In this document: piece after piece, positions 1-8,679 of the stretch
Numbering within the stretch: the first letter of the stretch is position 1
How the letters are laid out: each line of letters opens with the position of its first letter
Source of the DNA: Stephanodiscus triporus
Taxonomy: Eukaryota; Bacillariophyta; Thalassiosirophyceae; Thalassiosirales; Thalassiosiraceae
Direction of reading: 5' to 3'
DNA: 13,028 bases
Assembly (NCBI GenBank): GCA_036939755.1
Contig: JALLAZ010000658.1
Span: 1-13,028 of the forward strand
Notes under the pieces: model-generated
Database searches by the model: none
The model's input: only the letters and a program-made list of their open reading frames with translations
Told to the model about the DNA's origin: nothing
Position numbers and translations under genes: made by a program

Positions 1-14
1 CCGGCGGCGGCCAT
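1..14 (-). CDS. possible 5' end of a divergent gene running off the window
   Basis: On the minus strand an ATG lies at 14-12 in an ideal eukaryotic context (accATGG), followed by Ala codons (Met-Ala-Ala-Ala) until the window ends. A CRE-like TCACGTCA lies at 45-52, just upstream for that strand. The distance to the HMG gene start at 311 would suit a shared divergent promoter. Only four codons are visible, so this is a guess. The plus strand also reads open through here to a TAG near position 76, so the end of an upstream plus-strand gene is an alternative. Confidence 0.2.
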
Positions 15-310
15 GGTTGTGATGGTTGTGTTGCCGGAGGGGGGTCACGTCACCATATATTTTTTTATTCCTACGTAGACTTACATATACAAAACTATTT
101 TGATATTTTAGATACATGAACCAGAAAATCATGTCGTGGCGCCGGAATAGTGCTGCGTGCTTTACGGTACAGTCCTCTAGGTATCTACTCCGAGTAGGTA
201 GGTAGTAATAAGTGGTGGGTCATTTTTTTGTTTCGAAAATATCAAATCGCAAATCGCAAGCCAAAGCCCCGCCCCTCGATGTCGAAGGCAATAGAAATAA
301 GCGCATAACC

Positions 311-1664
311 ATGGATAACAACAATGACCAAGAATGGCAGTCCTACTACGCGGCGATGATGATGGAGAATTCGCCCGCGTCCTACTTCAAACGATCGGCC
401 TCGTCGCCGTACGATCGCGACGACGACCGCATCGATGACGACGGCGATCGCTTCTACGAGGGTGACGACATTGGTTGCGACGTGGGTTACAATGACGATG
501 AGGAGCGCGATGAGGAGGAAAGAGAGGAGGCAGACGAGGAGGAAGAGACGCCCGCGAGGGGCGATGGTGCCCCAACGAGCCCGTGCGGCGATCGTCGTGG
601 GGGTACGAAGAGGAGGAGTTCGAAGAAGAGGAAGAGGCGCGATCCGAACAAGCCCAAGGGATGCCTCACCGCCGTGCTGATGTACTCGAACGCGAACAGG
701 GAGAGGGTCAAGAATGAGAATCCTGATTTGAAGTTCGGCGACGTCGTGAGTGCTGCCAGCGCCCATATGCTGTGTGTCTGCCATACCACATCTATAGAGA
801 GACGTATCGCCTCGGCTTCTATTTTCTATTTTCTCATGTTATATCATCCGACGTCGTCACGCCCCTGCTCCCTTTTCCATCCATTCCGCATGCCCGCTCT
901 ACGATCGAAGGCCCGTCTCCTCTCGGCGGAATACTCCTCTCTCCCTCCCGAGGATGCAGCGATTTGGCAGAAGGCGTCGGTCGACGACAGGGTCCGATAC
1001 AATCGTGAGATGCTATCCTACGTTCCCCCCGCTCAGGTTAGCGGTGATGGCGGTGACGCCACTGCCGATCGCAGCGACGACGACTCGATCGTCGCGGACG
1101 ATGAGGCCGTCGCCGTGGTCGAGTCGCGGCCCGCGCCCAAGAAGCCGAAGAAGGGTGAGCGATGTCATTGGTTCCTCTTTTGGGAGGTTGAAATCTGTTC
1201 GCAATGTCTTTTTCGTTGTATTCCTACTGTATTGTTATCTCATCTTTGCTTGCCATACGCAATGTAACATAAATAATCCAGCAGACCCGAACGCTCCAAA
1301 GGTACGAATATTTATAATTTGTTTTCGTTCAGCGAATCTACGCCTCGGCCAAACCATTTTCGTCGTTCTAATGCATCGCAAAAACACAACGCTGCCGCAC
1401 ACGACTCATAACCAACATTCGATGAAAACGAAGAAGCCACTGAGCTCGTGGCATTTCTTCACCAGCGGGTGCGCCCGAAGACAGGTCTTGGCACAGCACC
1501 CTACGGCGACCGCGCGGGATGTCATGGGCTTATTGAGCAGTCAATACAAGGTATTGTTGGAAGAGGAGCGGGCCGTCTTGGACGAGAGGGCCAATGCCGA
1601 TAGGGAACGGTACGAGATGGAGATGTTGGAATATGAGGCCAATGGCGGATACATCGCTGATTGA
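311..1664 (+). CDS. HMG-box protein with two HMG boxes (four exons)
   Basis: Predicted chromatin protein of 309 aa. Exons are 311-745, 911-1154, 1282-1301 and 1434-1664. Introns are 746-910 (GTGAGT..GAAG), 1155-1281 (GTGAGC..CCAG) and 1302-1433 (GTACG..GAAG), and the joined frame stays open to TGA at 1662-1664. The ATG at 311 sits in accATGG; the open frame upstream to about 212 has no ATG. Residues about 60-90 are Asp/Glu-rich, followed by a Lys/Arg nuclear-localisation-like cluster. HMG box 1 (about 111-182) starts DPNKPK and ends near DDRVRYNREM, typical of HMGB/NHP6 proteins. A second acidic and Lys-rich linker leads to box 2 (about 228-301), which starts DPNAPKKPLSSW. Box 2 is divergent: a Tyr replaces the usual helix-2 Trp. 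Known role of the family: non-sequence-specific DNA bending in the nucleus. The gene converges on the RNF10 homologue, with 176 bp between stops. The exact splice sites are inference. Confidence 0.85.
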
Positions 1665-1840
1665 GGAACAATGGTACGAGTGAGGACTGTTGATAGCTGG
1701 CTATCATCGCTCTATAAACATCAATACCTTGTTCAGCTTGCCTTATTGGATACGGGACGTCTGAACATCTTCCGCATACGTGACTCGAAAAAAACTATAC
1801 TCTAGTTATTCCTATTTCATTTTGATCGAAGCAACGCCAT

Positions 1841-4192
1841 CTATCCATCTAGAACTTTTGCGTTTTTGCTTTTGCAGGAGACGTGATGACTACTGTGGCT
1901 GCGACTTCCCCAGGTGCTGTTCGTCATTCGCGGTGGAGATGACGAAGATACTGTAACAGGAGAAGACTGGACATGGGATACGGAAGCGGTGGGACATGGT
2001 GAGACTGCCACCGCAAGCTCCGGCCATACTCCTCCAGTAGCACAAACCTCGTTGAAACGATTCCATCGTGCGCCCTCATCGTTTTCATCAAATGATGTCG
2101 CTTGCGGTCGAAAGAATTCGTCGTCGGGATCGATTGTCTGACGACAACTTCCTCCACCCGAGTAAGTAGAACACAATAATTCTCTACGTTGTCGTTGTTC
2201 TTCCTTCTCTGCCTTTTCCCGAGCGACCTTGTCGGCCGTTTGCTCCCGCTTGGCGGCACGTAGTCGTTCTGATCTGCGGCGGTGGAATTCTCCTCGAAAT
2301 TTGGTTAACGTGCGATGGCTCAACAATGGTTGGTTTCCTCTGTCTCCGCCACTGCACCAATCGATTTCGACAAACGAGACGTTACTGTGGAGAGGAAGAT
2401 GCGATAAGAAAGGCTTTCGCTTGATGAGGGATGGAGTGACAGACAATTGTTCTATCTCGACAACAGTTGCGTCAAGCTCGTCTGGCAGTGGGAGTAATCT
2501 TCTGGGTTTGCTCGGTGATTCTAGTTGCACCTGTGTTTGCGACGATTCCTCATCTTGGTTCGCATTGTCAGCCGGCATTCTTGGGTCTCGATGAATAGAA
2601 AATTCATTCACCAGGCACGCAAGATCAAAGCCTGAAAGATAATACGGCTGTCCATCGGATGACTGATAGTAAAGATATTCATCAGGTTCTTCTTGCAGAA
2701 AAGAGCCTGGTTGCAGCAAGGGTGAATTCTTTCGACTTTTTGCCCCTGATATAGCAGCTCCTGCGTCAATGGTAGCATCGTCCCTTACATCGGTGGTCTT
2801 TGCCACCAACCTCGGCTCCAATTGTTTCCTAATGATAGCCGCTGATTTTGCATCCAGCTCCATTCCACGAAATCCTCCATCACCAAGCCAGCGTCGCTGT
2901 GCTGCTTTGATGGCCTCTATCGCCATTGCTACATTCCAAGCCTCACGGGGGTCCATTTGGGAATAAACTGAATTATCTCGATATCTGTTGAGGTCGTCTA
3001 AATCTCGTTGTAGGACGGACTCATATTCCTGCAAACCGACAAAATGTTGTCTGGAATAAATGCATTCGTCAGTTTCGGAATCTTCATCAGGAAGATCGGC
3101 AAAGTGTTGGTCCAATATTCGCGGCAAAGTTGCTGAGGCGGATGCACCACGAACATGCCGGCCCTCAAGAGGCAAATATGGTGCTGGACATGTCTTAACT
3201 CGGTGCAGTTTTACAAATCTCATACGCGTTCCTACAGTTATGTCCAAAACTGGGACAAATACCACCGGCCGAAGGTCTTTGTAGGTGATCATAGCTTCTC
3301 CTGCATTCAATTCCAATGACGATCCACTGGAGCACATTGGACAGCGTGCTCTTATGGTCGTGACGGAGGCGCTATTTGTAATAGCAGAAGAACTCCCAAC
3401 AACTCCCGCGCATCCTTTGAAATAATGTTTGTTTTTATGAATACTTTCTGACTGGGTATTCAAATCCTTGGCAACCGAGTTCAAGTAACCCAGAGAGCAT
3501 GGCAGACAAAATATATGGCCGCACGGTGCGATGAATGGGCTCACCATATCTTCGTCCAAGCATATCGGACATCGGTCGAGAAACGATAGACGATTAGATT
3601 CCTTCGACGATGCATTCAAAGACTCGTTGAAGGGCACGTGACATTTCACAATCTTGACTGATTCCCACCATCGCTCGAGTTGATCGTCTGAAGCGGCTCT
3701 TTGGCGGTTTCTACTCTCTTCTAGGTGATGCGACGGAAGTAGAAACTGATCGCTGTTACGGGGATAGAGTACCCTTGATAGGGCGAATGCGTGACGTTCC
3801 GAGCAGAAAAGATGCGTGTAGGGTCCAGATTTCTTTGGTGGACAATCACTGCTCTCATTTAATGACGACGAACGGGGCCTCCCCGTACCTTTTCCACCGC
3901 GATCCTGTTTCGCCTGTGGCTGTTGAGAGCTGCTTCCAAAATGATTTCCGCTACCTCGTCCGCCTGCGCCTGCGCCTGAGTGGGCAATACCTCGAGCTGA
4001 CGAGGATTTGCCACCTCCCCTGCCTCCTCCACCCCCTCTAAGCCCTCTTCCTCTGCCACCTCTCCTTCCTCTACCGGGTGCGATCTCCTTCTCCGTCATC
4101 TTCGTTAAATCTAAATCCTTCCCTCGCTGACAATCGTATCGTATCGGAGGAGGGATAAATTCTATTTTGGTATTACTGAATAATTTTAGCAT
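1841..4192 (-). CDS. RNF10: RNF10-type RING finger protein (predicted E3 ubiquitin ligase)
   Basis: A 783-aa single-exon frame. Visible order: Gly/Arg-rich RGG region (about 39-105); a conserved block before the RING with WWESVKIVKCHVP (about 174-187); C3HC4 RING with C208, C211, C224, H226, C229, C232, C284 and C287; then YKDLRPV as in RNF10, where KDLKSV follows the RING. A C-terminal block carries YLYYQSSDGQPYYLSGFD (about 506-523), DATVVEI, then FLSHLPL..SFVEIDW (about 595-612). It ends in a Lys/Glu/Arg-rich helix and a late VWPEL. These blocks occur in the same order in animal RNF10, so orthology is well supported. Human RNF10 is of similar length (about 811 aa). The family acts in ubiquitination of small-subunit ribosomal proteins on stalled ribosomes; activity here is inferred. 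The spacer between the RING halves is long (51 residues). The first ATG (4192) has a poor context (T at -3). Met32 at 4099, with A at -3 and just before the RGG region, is my preferred start, giving 1841-4099. It is divergent from the gene at 4390. Confidence 0.88.
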   Translation of the reverse strand: MLKLFSNTKIEFIPPPIRYDCQRGKDLDLTKMTEKEIAPGRGRRGGRGRGLRGGGGGRGGGKSSSARGIAHSGAGAGGRGSGNHFGSSSQQPQAKQDRGGKGTGRPRSSSLNESSDCPPKKSGPYTHLFCSERHAFALSRVLYPRNSDQFLLPSHHLEESRNRQRAASDDQLERWWESVKIVKCHVPFNESLNASSKESNRLSFLDRCPICLDEDMVSPFIAPCGHIFCLPCSLGYLNSVAKDLNTQSESIHKNKHYFKGCAGVVGSSSAITNSASVTTIRARCPMCSSGSSLELNAGEAMITYKDLRPVVFVPVLDITVGTRMRFVKLHRVKTCPAPYLPLEGRHVRGASASATLPRILDQHFADLPDEDSETDECIYSRQHFVGLQEYESVLQRDLDDLNRYRDNSVYSQMDPREAWNVAMAIEAIKAAQRRWLGDGGFRGMELDAKSAAIIRKQLEPRLVAKTTDVRDDATIDAGAAISGAKSRKNSPLLQPGSFLQEEPDEYLYYQSSDGQPYYLSGFDLACLVNEFSIHRDPRMPADNANQDEESSQTQVQLESPSKPRRLLPLPDELDATVVEIEQLSVTPSLIKRKPFLSHLPLHSNVSFVEIDWCSGGDRGNQPLLSHRTLTKFRGEFHRRRSERLRAAKREQTADKVAREKAEKEEQRQRRELLCSTYSGGGSCRQTIDPDDEFFRPQATSFDENDEGARWNRFNEVCATGGVWPELAVAVSPCPTASVSHVQSSPVTVSSSSPPRMTNSTWGSRSHSSHHVSCKSKNAKVLDG

Positions 4193-4389
4193 ACATAAAT
4201 GTATGATGTATCGTACCTACTCTACTCTTAGAGACATCCGTCAGGGTGTAAAGTAGTCAGAATGTTAAAATATTACCCCCAGAAGCAGGACGAGAATCCT
4301 GCATGAACGCTCTGAAGTGAAACCAACCGTTCCCCTCTCTGCCGCCGTGGTTGCATTATTCTCATTATTCTCTATCTTACACATCGACC
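4193..4389. promoter_or_regulatory. divergent intergenic region (RNF10 homologue / MICOS-like gene)
   Basis: About 200 bp separates two genes that point away from each other, so both promoters must lie here or in untranslated leaders. A 6-bp inverted repeat, GCAGGA..TCCTGC with a 6-nt loop, lies at about 4276-4293. I checked that stem as a possible tRNA arm and found no matching tRNA fold. No core promoter motif can be assigned with confidence. Confidence 0.4.
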
Positions 4390-4842
4390 ATGGCGGATCA
4401 AGCATCTGGTGACTCGTCGGCCGCATCGAGTACGCCGATCAAGAATGATGGAGTTGCTTCGCCAAAAAAAAATTCGATCAACGACCCTGTCCAACGGCTC
4501 GTCAAGCAGCTAGTCGGCATGACTAACTGTGCCCTAGCATCCATCGAGGAGGCCACCTTGGAAACATCCACAATGTTCGTGTCCCGTCTTCGGGAATTGA
4601 GTAAACAGGGAGTATACATCGCAACTCGCGCTCTTGCGACGTATGAGCATAGGGGCCAATATGGTGCACCTATTGTAGCATCGAGTGCAGCTATAGTTGG
4701 CGGCTTCGTGGCAATGAGGAAGGGGAAAATTCCCGGTGTTCTTGCTGCTGGCATGGCCGGCGCGGCGGCTTACGGAAACATATATGGATACGAGGATTAT
4801 TCGGCGACGTCGTGGAGGAATAGCGTGCCTAGGAAGGAATGA
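4390..4842 (+). CDS. small membrane protein, Apolipoprotein-O / MIC26-MIC27-like (possible MICOS subunit)
   Basis: A 150-aa protein. The ATG at 4390 has an ideal context (accATGG); an in-frame ATG lies 13 codons upstream, so a slightly longer form is possible. Residues 1-30 are polar and Ser/Ala-rich. An amphipathic stretch, NDPVQRLVKQLVGMTN (31-46), precedes a helical region. Then come two hydrophobic Gly/Ala-rich segments (about 92-108 and 117-133) separated by a basic loop, RKGKIPG (110-116). It ends in a short polar tail. Two short Gly-rich membrane helices around a Lys/Arg loop near the C-terminus is the layout of MIC26/MIC27, which shape mitochondrial inner-membrane cristae. I see the layout; membership of the family is inference, since no diagnostic residue settles it. 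No classical mitochondrial presequence is evident, as is common for such inner-membrane proteins. It is otherwise a hypothetical two-span membrane protein. Confidence 0.6.
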   Translation: MADQASGDSSAASSTPIKNDGVASPKKNSINDPVQRLVKQLVGMTNCALASIEEATLETSTMFVSRLRELSKQGVYIATRALATYEHRGQYGAPIVASSAAIVGGFVAMRKGKIPGVLAAGMAGAAAYGNIYGYEDYSATSWRNSVPRKE

Positions 4843-5195
4843 TGCAGTTCTGATGCTCTAGGTTGAATTATCCTGCATTGACGTCGATGTATGCTGGCTA
4901 TTCCAGATAACCTTAGGGTTGAAAGAACATTTTGCCTGATTCCAAGCATTGGATTTGAAGAGAGCCGTCTGAGGTATGATGTTTTCGCTAAACTCCTATT
5001 TGATCAATCGTCCTTAACAATATTGATCAGATGGACAACTGATAATACAACGAAACGATAAAAGATTTTGTCTGCAAAGTTGTATTTTATTCCTAGTTTC
5101 TATTACAGATATTTGCACAAATCAAAGATTAAATGTATGTATATTTGATGTTTATTGTGTGATTGCCTCCGTTGGCCACGGTAAGGCACATTATT
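4843..5195. other. intergenic, no gene seen
   Basis: This 3' flank of the MIC26/27-like gene is moderately AT-rich. I see no convincing coding frame or RNA gene. It contains TGACGTCGATG at 4879-4889, a CRE-type palindrome plus flank that recurs at 7312-7322. Confidence 0.5.
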
Positions 5196-5306
5196 CTAGG
5201 GCTTGTCATAGTCATAGGGGGGATAGGAGGAATAATGGTTGGTGATGGCCGCAACCTGCTCCTTCATCTTCTCATGTTCTGATGGGATCTGGGACTGGAT
5301 GGGGGG
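5196..5306 (-). CDS. possible terminal exon of an unrecognised gene
   Basis: On the minus strand a frame opens after a TAG at 5309-5307 and runs 36 codons to TAG at 5198-5196. It reads as protein-like: SEHEKMKEQVAAITNHY followed by SSYPPYDYDKP and stop. This is a Lys/Glu helix with a Tyr/Pro tail, typical of the C-terminus of a small protein. CAG acceptor candidates occur just inside the open stretch. Upstream minus-strand frames with hydrophobic segments (5623-5829 and about 5340-5460) could supply earlier exons, but I could not join them convincingly. No family is recognised. Confidence 0.3.
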   Translation of the reverse strand, partial: PPIQSQIPSEHEKMKEQVAAITNHYSSYPPYDYDKP

Positions 5307-5309
5307 CTA

Positions 5310-6103
5310 TTCATGGAACCTGCCAAAGAGCCACAAGAGCGTTGTGAAGTCATGGTAGCTGCTACTGCCACGACCAGGGTGGAAGTAGAGTAGTAGTAGT
5401 AGGGCCCCCTAACTCTGAACTGCCTGCAGACTATGGCTAAGGCTAAGATTACTAAGGAGGCGACAGACAATCTTGGCTCAACATCTTGCTGAGCCAAGCA
5501 AGAAGCCAGGGTATCATATCATGTCTTCGATGAAAGCCGTCATGATTGATCTCTTTTTTAATAGGAGCAAGTGAGAGTGTGACTGTGAGAGTGCTCTCTG
5601 AGATATTATGCCTTGCTTAGGCTTAGAGGGCCAGGGAGATAATATTAATATTAGTCCTACTCCCTACAACATAGAGGGCTGCTACTAGGACAAAACTGGG
5701 CAAAATCCTCTTGATTTTTGATGTCAAGTCAGCTCCTTCAGAATTCCCAGATAATCCCACAGGTAGGGGTAGATAGGTGTGGAGTGGTGTGAGCAACAGA
5801 GCAGGATTTGGGGGGGCGTCATGGCACACCTTACCTGTCTTATGTCTTTTTTACTCTACGATACTCTCCCACCGGTTTCTTAAAACCACTCTTTAACCCG
5901 CCCACTTGGCTCTTTCGGGACTGAGCGTTTTCTGACTCACAAACAGAACACGCACAACATGATGTTTACTCCACATTATTTTGAGAATATGGATACAACC
6001 CTCAATCGATGGCCTCGACCTGCTCTGTGGAGAGAGTAGAGGTTCATTAAGCAGACAAAGTGTCCAGAGAGCTTCATTGAATTGATCACAAAGTACTCAA
6101 TCA
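5310..6103. other. intergenic region upstream of heme oxygenase
   Basis: No gene supported with confidence. It holds a short TAG/AGT microsatellite at about 5388-5401 and a perfect inverted repeat at 5472-5498. It also has a repeated TGAGAGTG (about 5572 and 5586). On the minus strand, a good donor-like CAG|GTAAGG lies near 5835 and a hydrophobic frame spans 5623-5829. Both may belong to an unresolved spliced gene ending at 5196. The last few hundred bases should carry the heme oxygenase promoter and leader. Confidence 0.4.
5472..5498. repeat. perfect 9-bp inverted repeat (hairpin)
   Basis: CTTGGCTCA at 5472-5480 and TGAGCCAAG at 5490-5498 are exact reverse complements around a 9-nt loop. 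There is no T-run as in a bacterial terminator and no flanking tRNA-like structure. Function unknown. Confidence 0.7.
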
Positions 6104-7025
6104 ATGAAGATAGTAAAACTTCTCGTGGGACTGCAGGCGTGCACCTTTCCCTCGTCATTCTCCTTTGTCACCCAAAACGCCCCTCATCGACGGCATCAGA
6201 CACCGGTGTCATCGCAGCTGTATGTAACTGAGACAGCAGTCGGCGCTACTGTAGACAATCCTCGTCAATCAGGCTTGGCGCTTATGCTCGATGACGGGAC
6301 GAGGAAATCGCACAGCATGGCGCAGAATACCCAGTTTGTCACTGGATTCTTTAAAGGGCTCGCGAATAGAGACTCTTATCGATCGCTTGTTACCAGTTTA
6401 TACTTTGTATACAAGAGCATGGAAGAGGCAATGGACAGCACCGCTGAGGCCCGTGTGCAAGCACTGGACTATCCTGCATTGCGTCGGATACCATCACTGA
6501 AGAAAGATATGGAGTTCTTCTACGGAAAGAATGTGAGCGTACTTCAACGTCATTTTTTTGTTCTAACAACATAACCGATGCATCTGACGCCTTTAATTTT
6601 TGCAGTGGCCGAGTCAAATTCTACCGAGCCCAGCTGCTAAAGCATATGTGGCGCGTGTGCAAGAAGTTGCTGGTACGAAGCCATACCTCTTGGTAGCTCA
6701 CCAGTACACGAGATACCTCGGCGATCTGTTTGGTGGTCAAATGATGGGTGGAATGGCAAGCCGAAGTTTGAACCTTGCCAATGGAGACGGCACAGCGTTC
6801 TATAGCTTTGACGACATCCCAAATGCCAAAGATTTCATCACTGAATGGTATACCTGCTTGAATGGATTAGAATTGACGGATGAACAGAAGGAAGAAATTG
6901 TTGACGAAGCAAATAGGGTCTTTGATCTCAATATTGGCATATTTCAAGAGCTCGAAGGATCAGCAGTTAAAGCTATGCTGACGCTCGCAGTCAATAGCTT
7001 GAAATCGAAGCTTGGATTCGTGTGA
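6104..7025 (+). CDS. HMOX1: heme oxygenase, plastid-type (two exons)
   Basis: Heme oxygenase cleaves heme to biliverdin IXalpha, CO and Fe2+, using reduced ferredoxin in plastids. Exons are 6104-6532 and 6606-7025; intron 6533-6605 is 73 nt (GTGAGC..TTGCAG). The product is 282 aa. The N-terminus has a short hydrophobic signal-like stretch, then SSFSFVTQ with Phe near the predicted cleavage, followed by a basic Ser/Thr/His-rich transit-like region. This fits bipartite plastid targeting. The catalytic domain runs from about 60 to 265: HSMAQNTQFVTGFFKG with proximal heme ligand His70; LYFVYKSMEEAM; a PSLKKDMEFFYG block; LLVAHQYTRYLGDLFGGQ with the distal-helix Gly motif GDLFGGQ (182-188); and a C-terminal FDLNIGIFQELE helix. 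Length fits algal and plant enzymes plus presequence. No clear C-terminal membrane anchor is seen. In algae the product feeds phytochrome chromophore formation and heme iron recycling. Family assignment is firm; the substrate route in this organism is inferred. Confidence 0.93.
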
Positions 7026-7545
7026 TGAACTCATTTATGTTTCGCTCACGACGTATTTTATCGGCTTACTGATATCGGTTATGGTAGTTAAGGTGATTAC
7101 CAAGCAAGAGAATGTATCGTACTCCCAAACAAATTGACATTCAACACAAACTCATGCGCAGACGTAAGTAGACGATGTGCTTGTCATTCATTTTCTTACA
7201 GACAGTTTCGATTATGACATAAGACAAACGCGAGAGGAGAGAATAATATTACGATTAGCACATTCAGTCAAATTAAATACAGCCTTATTTTACTAAAAAG
7301 AAAATGGGAGATGACGTCGATGGCCTAGGTTCATTTCATTCTCCAATAGCCCCTGATTGGTGTTGGACATTGAATGGCCCAAGCTCATCTCTATTTTTGA
7401 CGCTATCAATTCACCTGTCTGCCTGCAGCATAGCAGACACTGAAGCAGCAGGACGATAACTGTGGAGGTTGGTGGCGACTAGGAGTACGCACGGAGGTGT
7501 GCTGCGGTGGTGGTGCTGGTGAATAGTTAGTAGCCCACCCAGTGC
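7026..7545. other. intergenic between convergent 3' ends, no gene seen
   Basis: This 520-bp stretch receives the 3' ends of heme oxygenase (+) and the FCP gene (-). A minus-strand frame continues past the FCP stop in another register but shows no protein-like content. TGACGTCGATG occurs at 7312-7322. No RNA gene is recognised. Confidence 0.5.
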
Positions 7546-8306
7546 TTAGCACGGGGGCTGAAGAGGAACTGATCCATCGATGGTAGCAGCCGCCCAAAGT
7601 CCAGCAACGCCGATCATGGCAAGACGTCCATTCTTGATCTCCGAAGAGCGACCCTTGGCCTTGGCCGCTTCTGATCGTCCCTTAGACAAACCGAAAGGGT
7701 CAAAGAGACCAGGAACCATGTTCTATGCGAATGTACATATAAAATTATGTAGGAGTGATCAAAGTAGTATGAGGACAAAAGTCTCGAAGTAACAAAGAGG
7801 AATACAACGAAAAAAGTCAGCGTCGTGCACACCTTTCCGGGAGTGCCACCCTTCATGTAATGAGTTCCGCGAACGGAGTGGAAAAGCTCATCATGGAGCT
7901 CCACAAGTCCCGCAAAGAGGAGCATCTGCGCCTTGCCCCATCCCGGAACGGCATCCCACGCCTCAAGTCCCTTGGATGGGATGGAGGAAAATTCGAGGCC
8001 GTGGGCAAGTTCTCCCGGGAAGCGCACGCCGGCACCAACAGCCCACCACCCAACGAAGGCAGCCATGGCAACGCGTCCGTGCTTGATCTCGGAATGACGG
8101 TACCAGGCGATGGTCTCGTCGGAGCCCATCTCGGCGAGGCCGAGGGGGTCCCAGATCTTTCCGACTTCGGTGGTATCTGGCTCCGAAAGAACGGTCTCGC
8201 GGGGGACGCAGGCATCCATGGCGGTAGATGGGGCCTTGTTGGCGGCCGGCGCGAAGGCCGAGGCCACGCTGAGGGCTGAAAGAACTAGGGCGGCGGATGT
8301 CTTCAT
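7546..8306 (-). CDS. fucoxanthin chlorophyll a/c-binding protein (LHC family), two exons
   Basis: Light-harvesting antenna protein of the thylakoid membrane, 216 aa. Exon 1 is 8306-7833 and exon 2 is 7722-7546; the intron 7832-7723 is 110 nt (GTGTGC..ATAG). The presequence MKTSAALVLSALSVASAFAP is a classic diatom signal peptide with the ASAFAP cleavage motif (Phe18). Helix A carries EIKHGR (73-78) followed by VAMAAFVGWWAVGAG. Helix B is about 124-143 (WGKAQMLLFAGLVELHDE). The pre-helix-C loop has GLFDPFGL. Helix C in exon 2 carries EIKNGR (186-191) then LAMIGVAGLWAA. The Glu..Arg pairs in helices A and C are the known chlorophyll-binding and inter-helix salt-bridge residues, so all three helices are present. 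The tail after helix C is short, ending PLQPPC. The sequence looks more like the Lhcr/Lhcq-type (PSI-associated) FCPs than major Lhcf, but the subfamily is inference. The exon join gives GGTPGK-NMVPGLFDPFG, as expected for FCPs. Divergent from the gene at 8680. Confidence 0.93.
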
Positions 8307-8679
8307 GGTTGGAATTTGATTTGATTATTATTTGTGAAACTACTAAGACATGACTCTCTAGGTTCAAGTGTTGAAGCAAATCTTTTCCTTTGTGTTTGAC
8401 CACACACTCTACCGAGAGAACCGTGAAAGGAAAAAGATGAAAATATTCCCAGAATCCACTAGAGTATCTACCTATCTACCTAGAATACAGAATACGATGC
8501 TTCTCGTGACTGCAGCATACGATACGGGACAGCTTTTGTTCCTTTCGGCAACGTCCAGCCAGCCGCAATCTGCTGCGTTGGTCTTCTGCCGAAGAAGAGA
8601 ATTCGAGCATGAGCATTGGTTTTGTCCTTGTTCTTGCCTTTATGCCTTAAATAGTTGCCATCATTATTTCAGGGCGACC
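8307..8679. promoter_or_regulatory. divergent promoter region, FCP gene / plastid-protein gene
   Basis: 373 bp lies between the two divergent start codons. It should hold the light-responsive FCP promoter and that of the plus-strand gene. The plus-strand frame of the downstream gene happens to be open through here, with ATGs at 8437 and 8500. Starting there would bury the signal peptide, so I treat it as non-coding. A small tandem CTATCTACC-type repeat lies at about 8465-8482. No core element can be named. Confidence 0.45.

Noticed and set aside
242..784. Long minus-strand open frame opposite the HMG gene
   Set aside because: It is the antisense shadow of the acidic and Lys-rich codons of the HMG-box gene, with no recognisable domain.
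4276..4293. GCAGGA..TCCTGC stem as part of a tRNA
   Set aside because: Neither strand gives a TTCRA loop or a cloverleaf around it; it is just a short inverted repeat.
8368..8679. In-frame N-terminal extension of the plastid protein gene
   Set aside because: It would bury the signal peptide inside the protein and lies in the promoter region of the divergent FCP gene; the composition is not protein-like.
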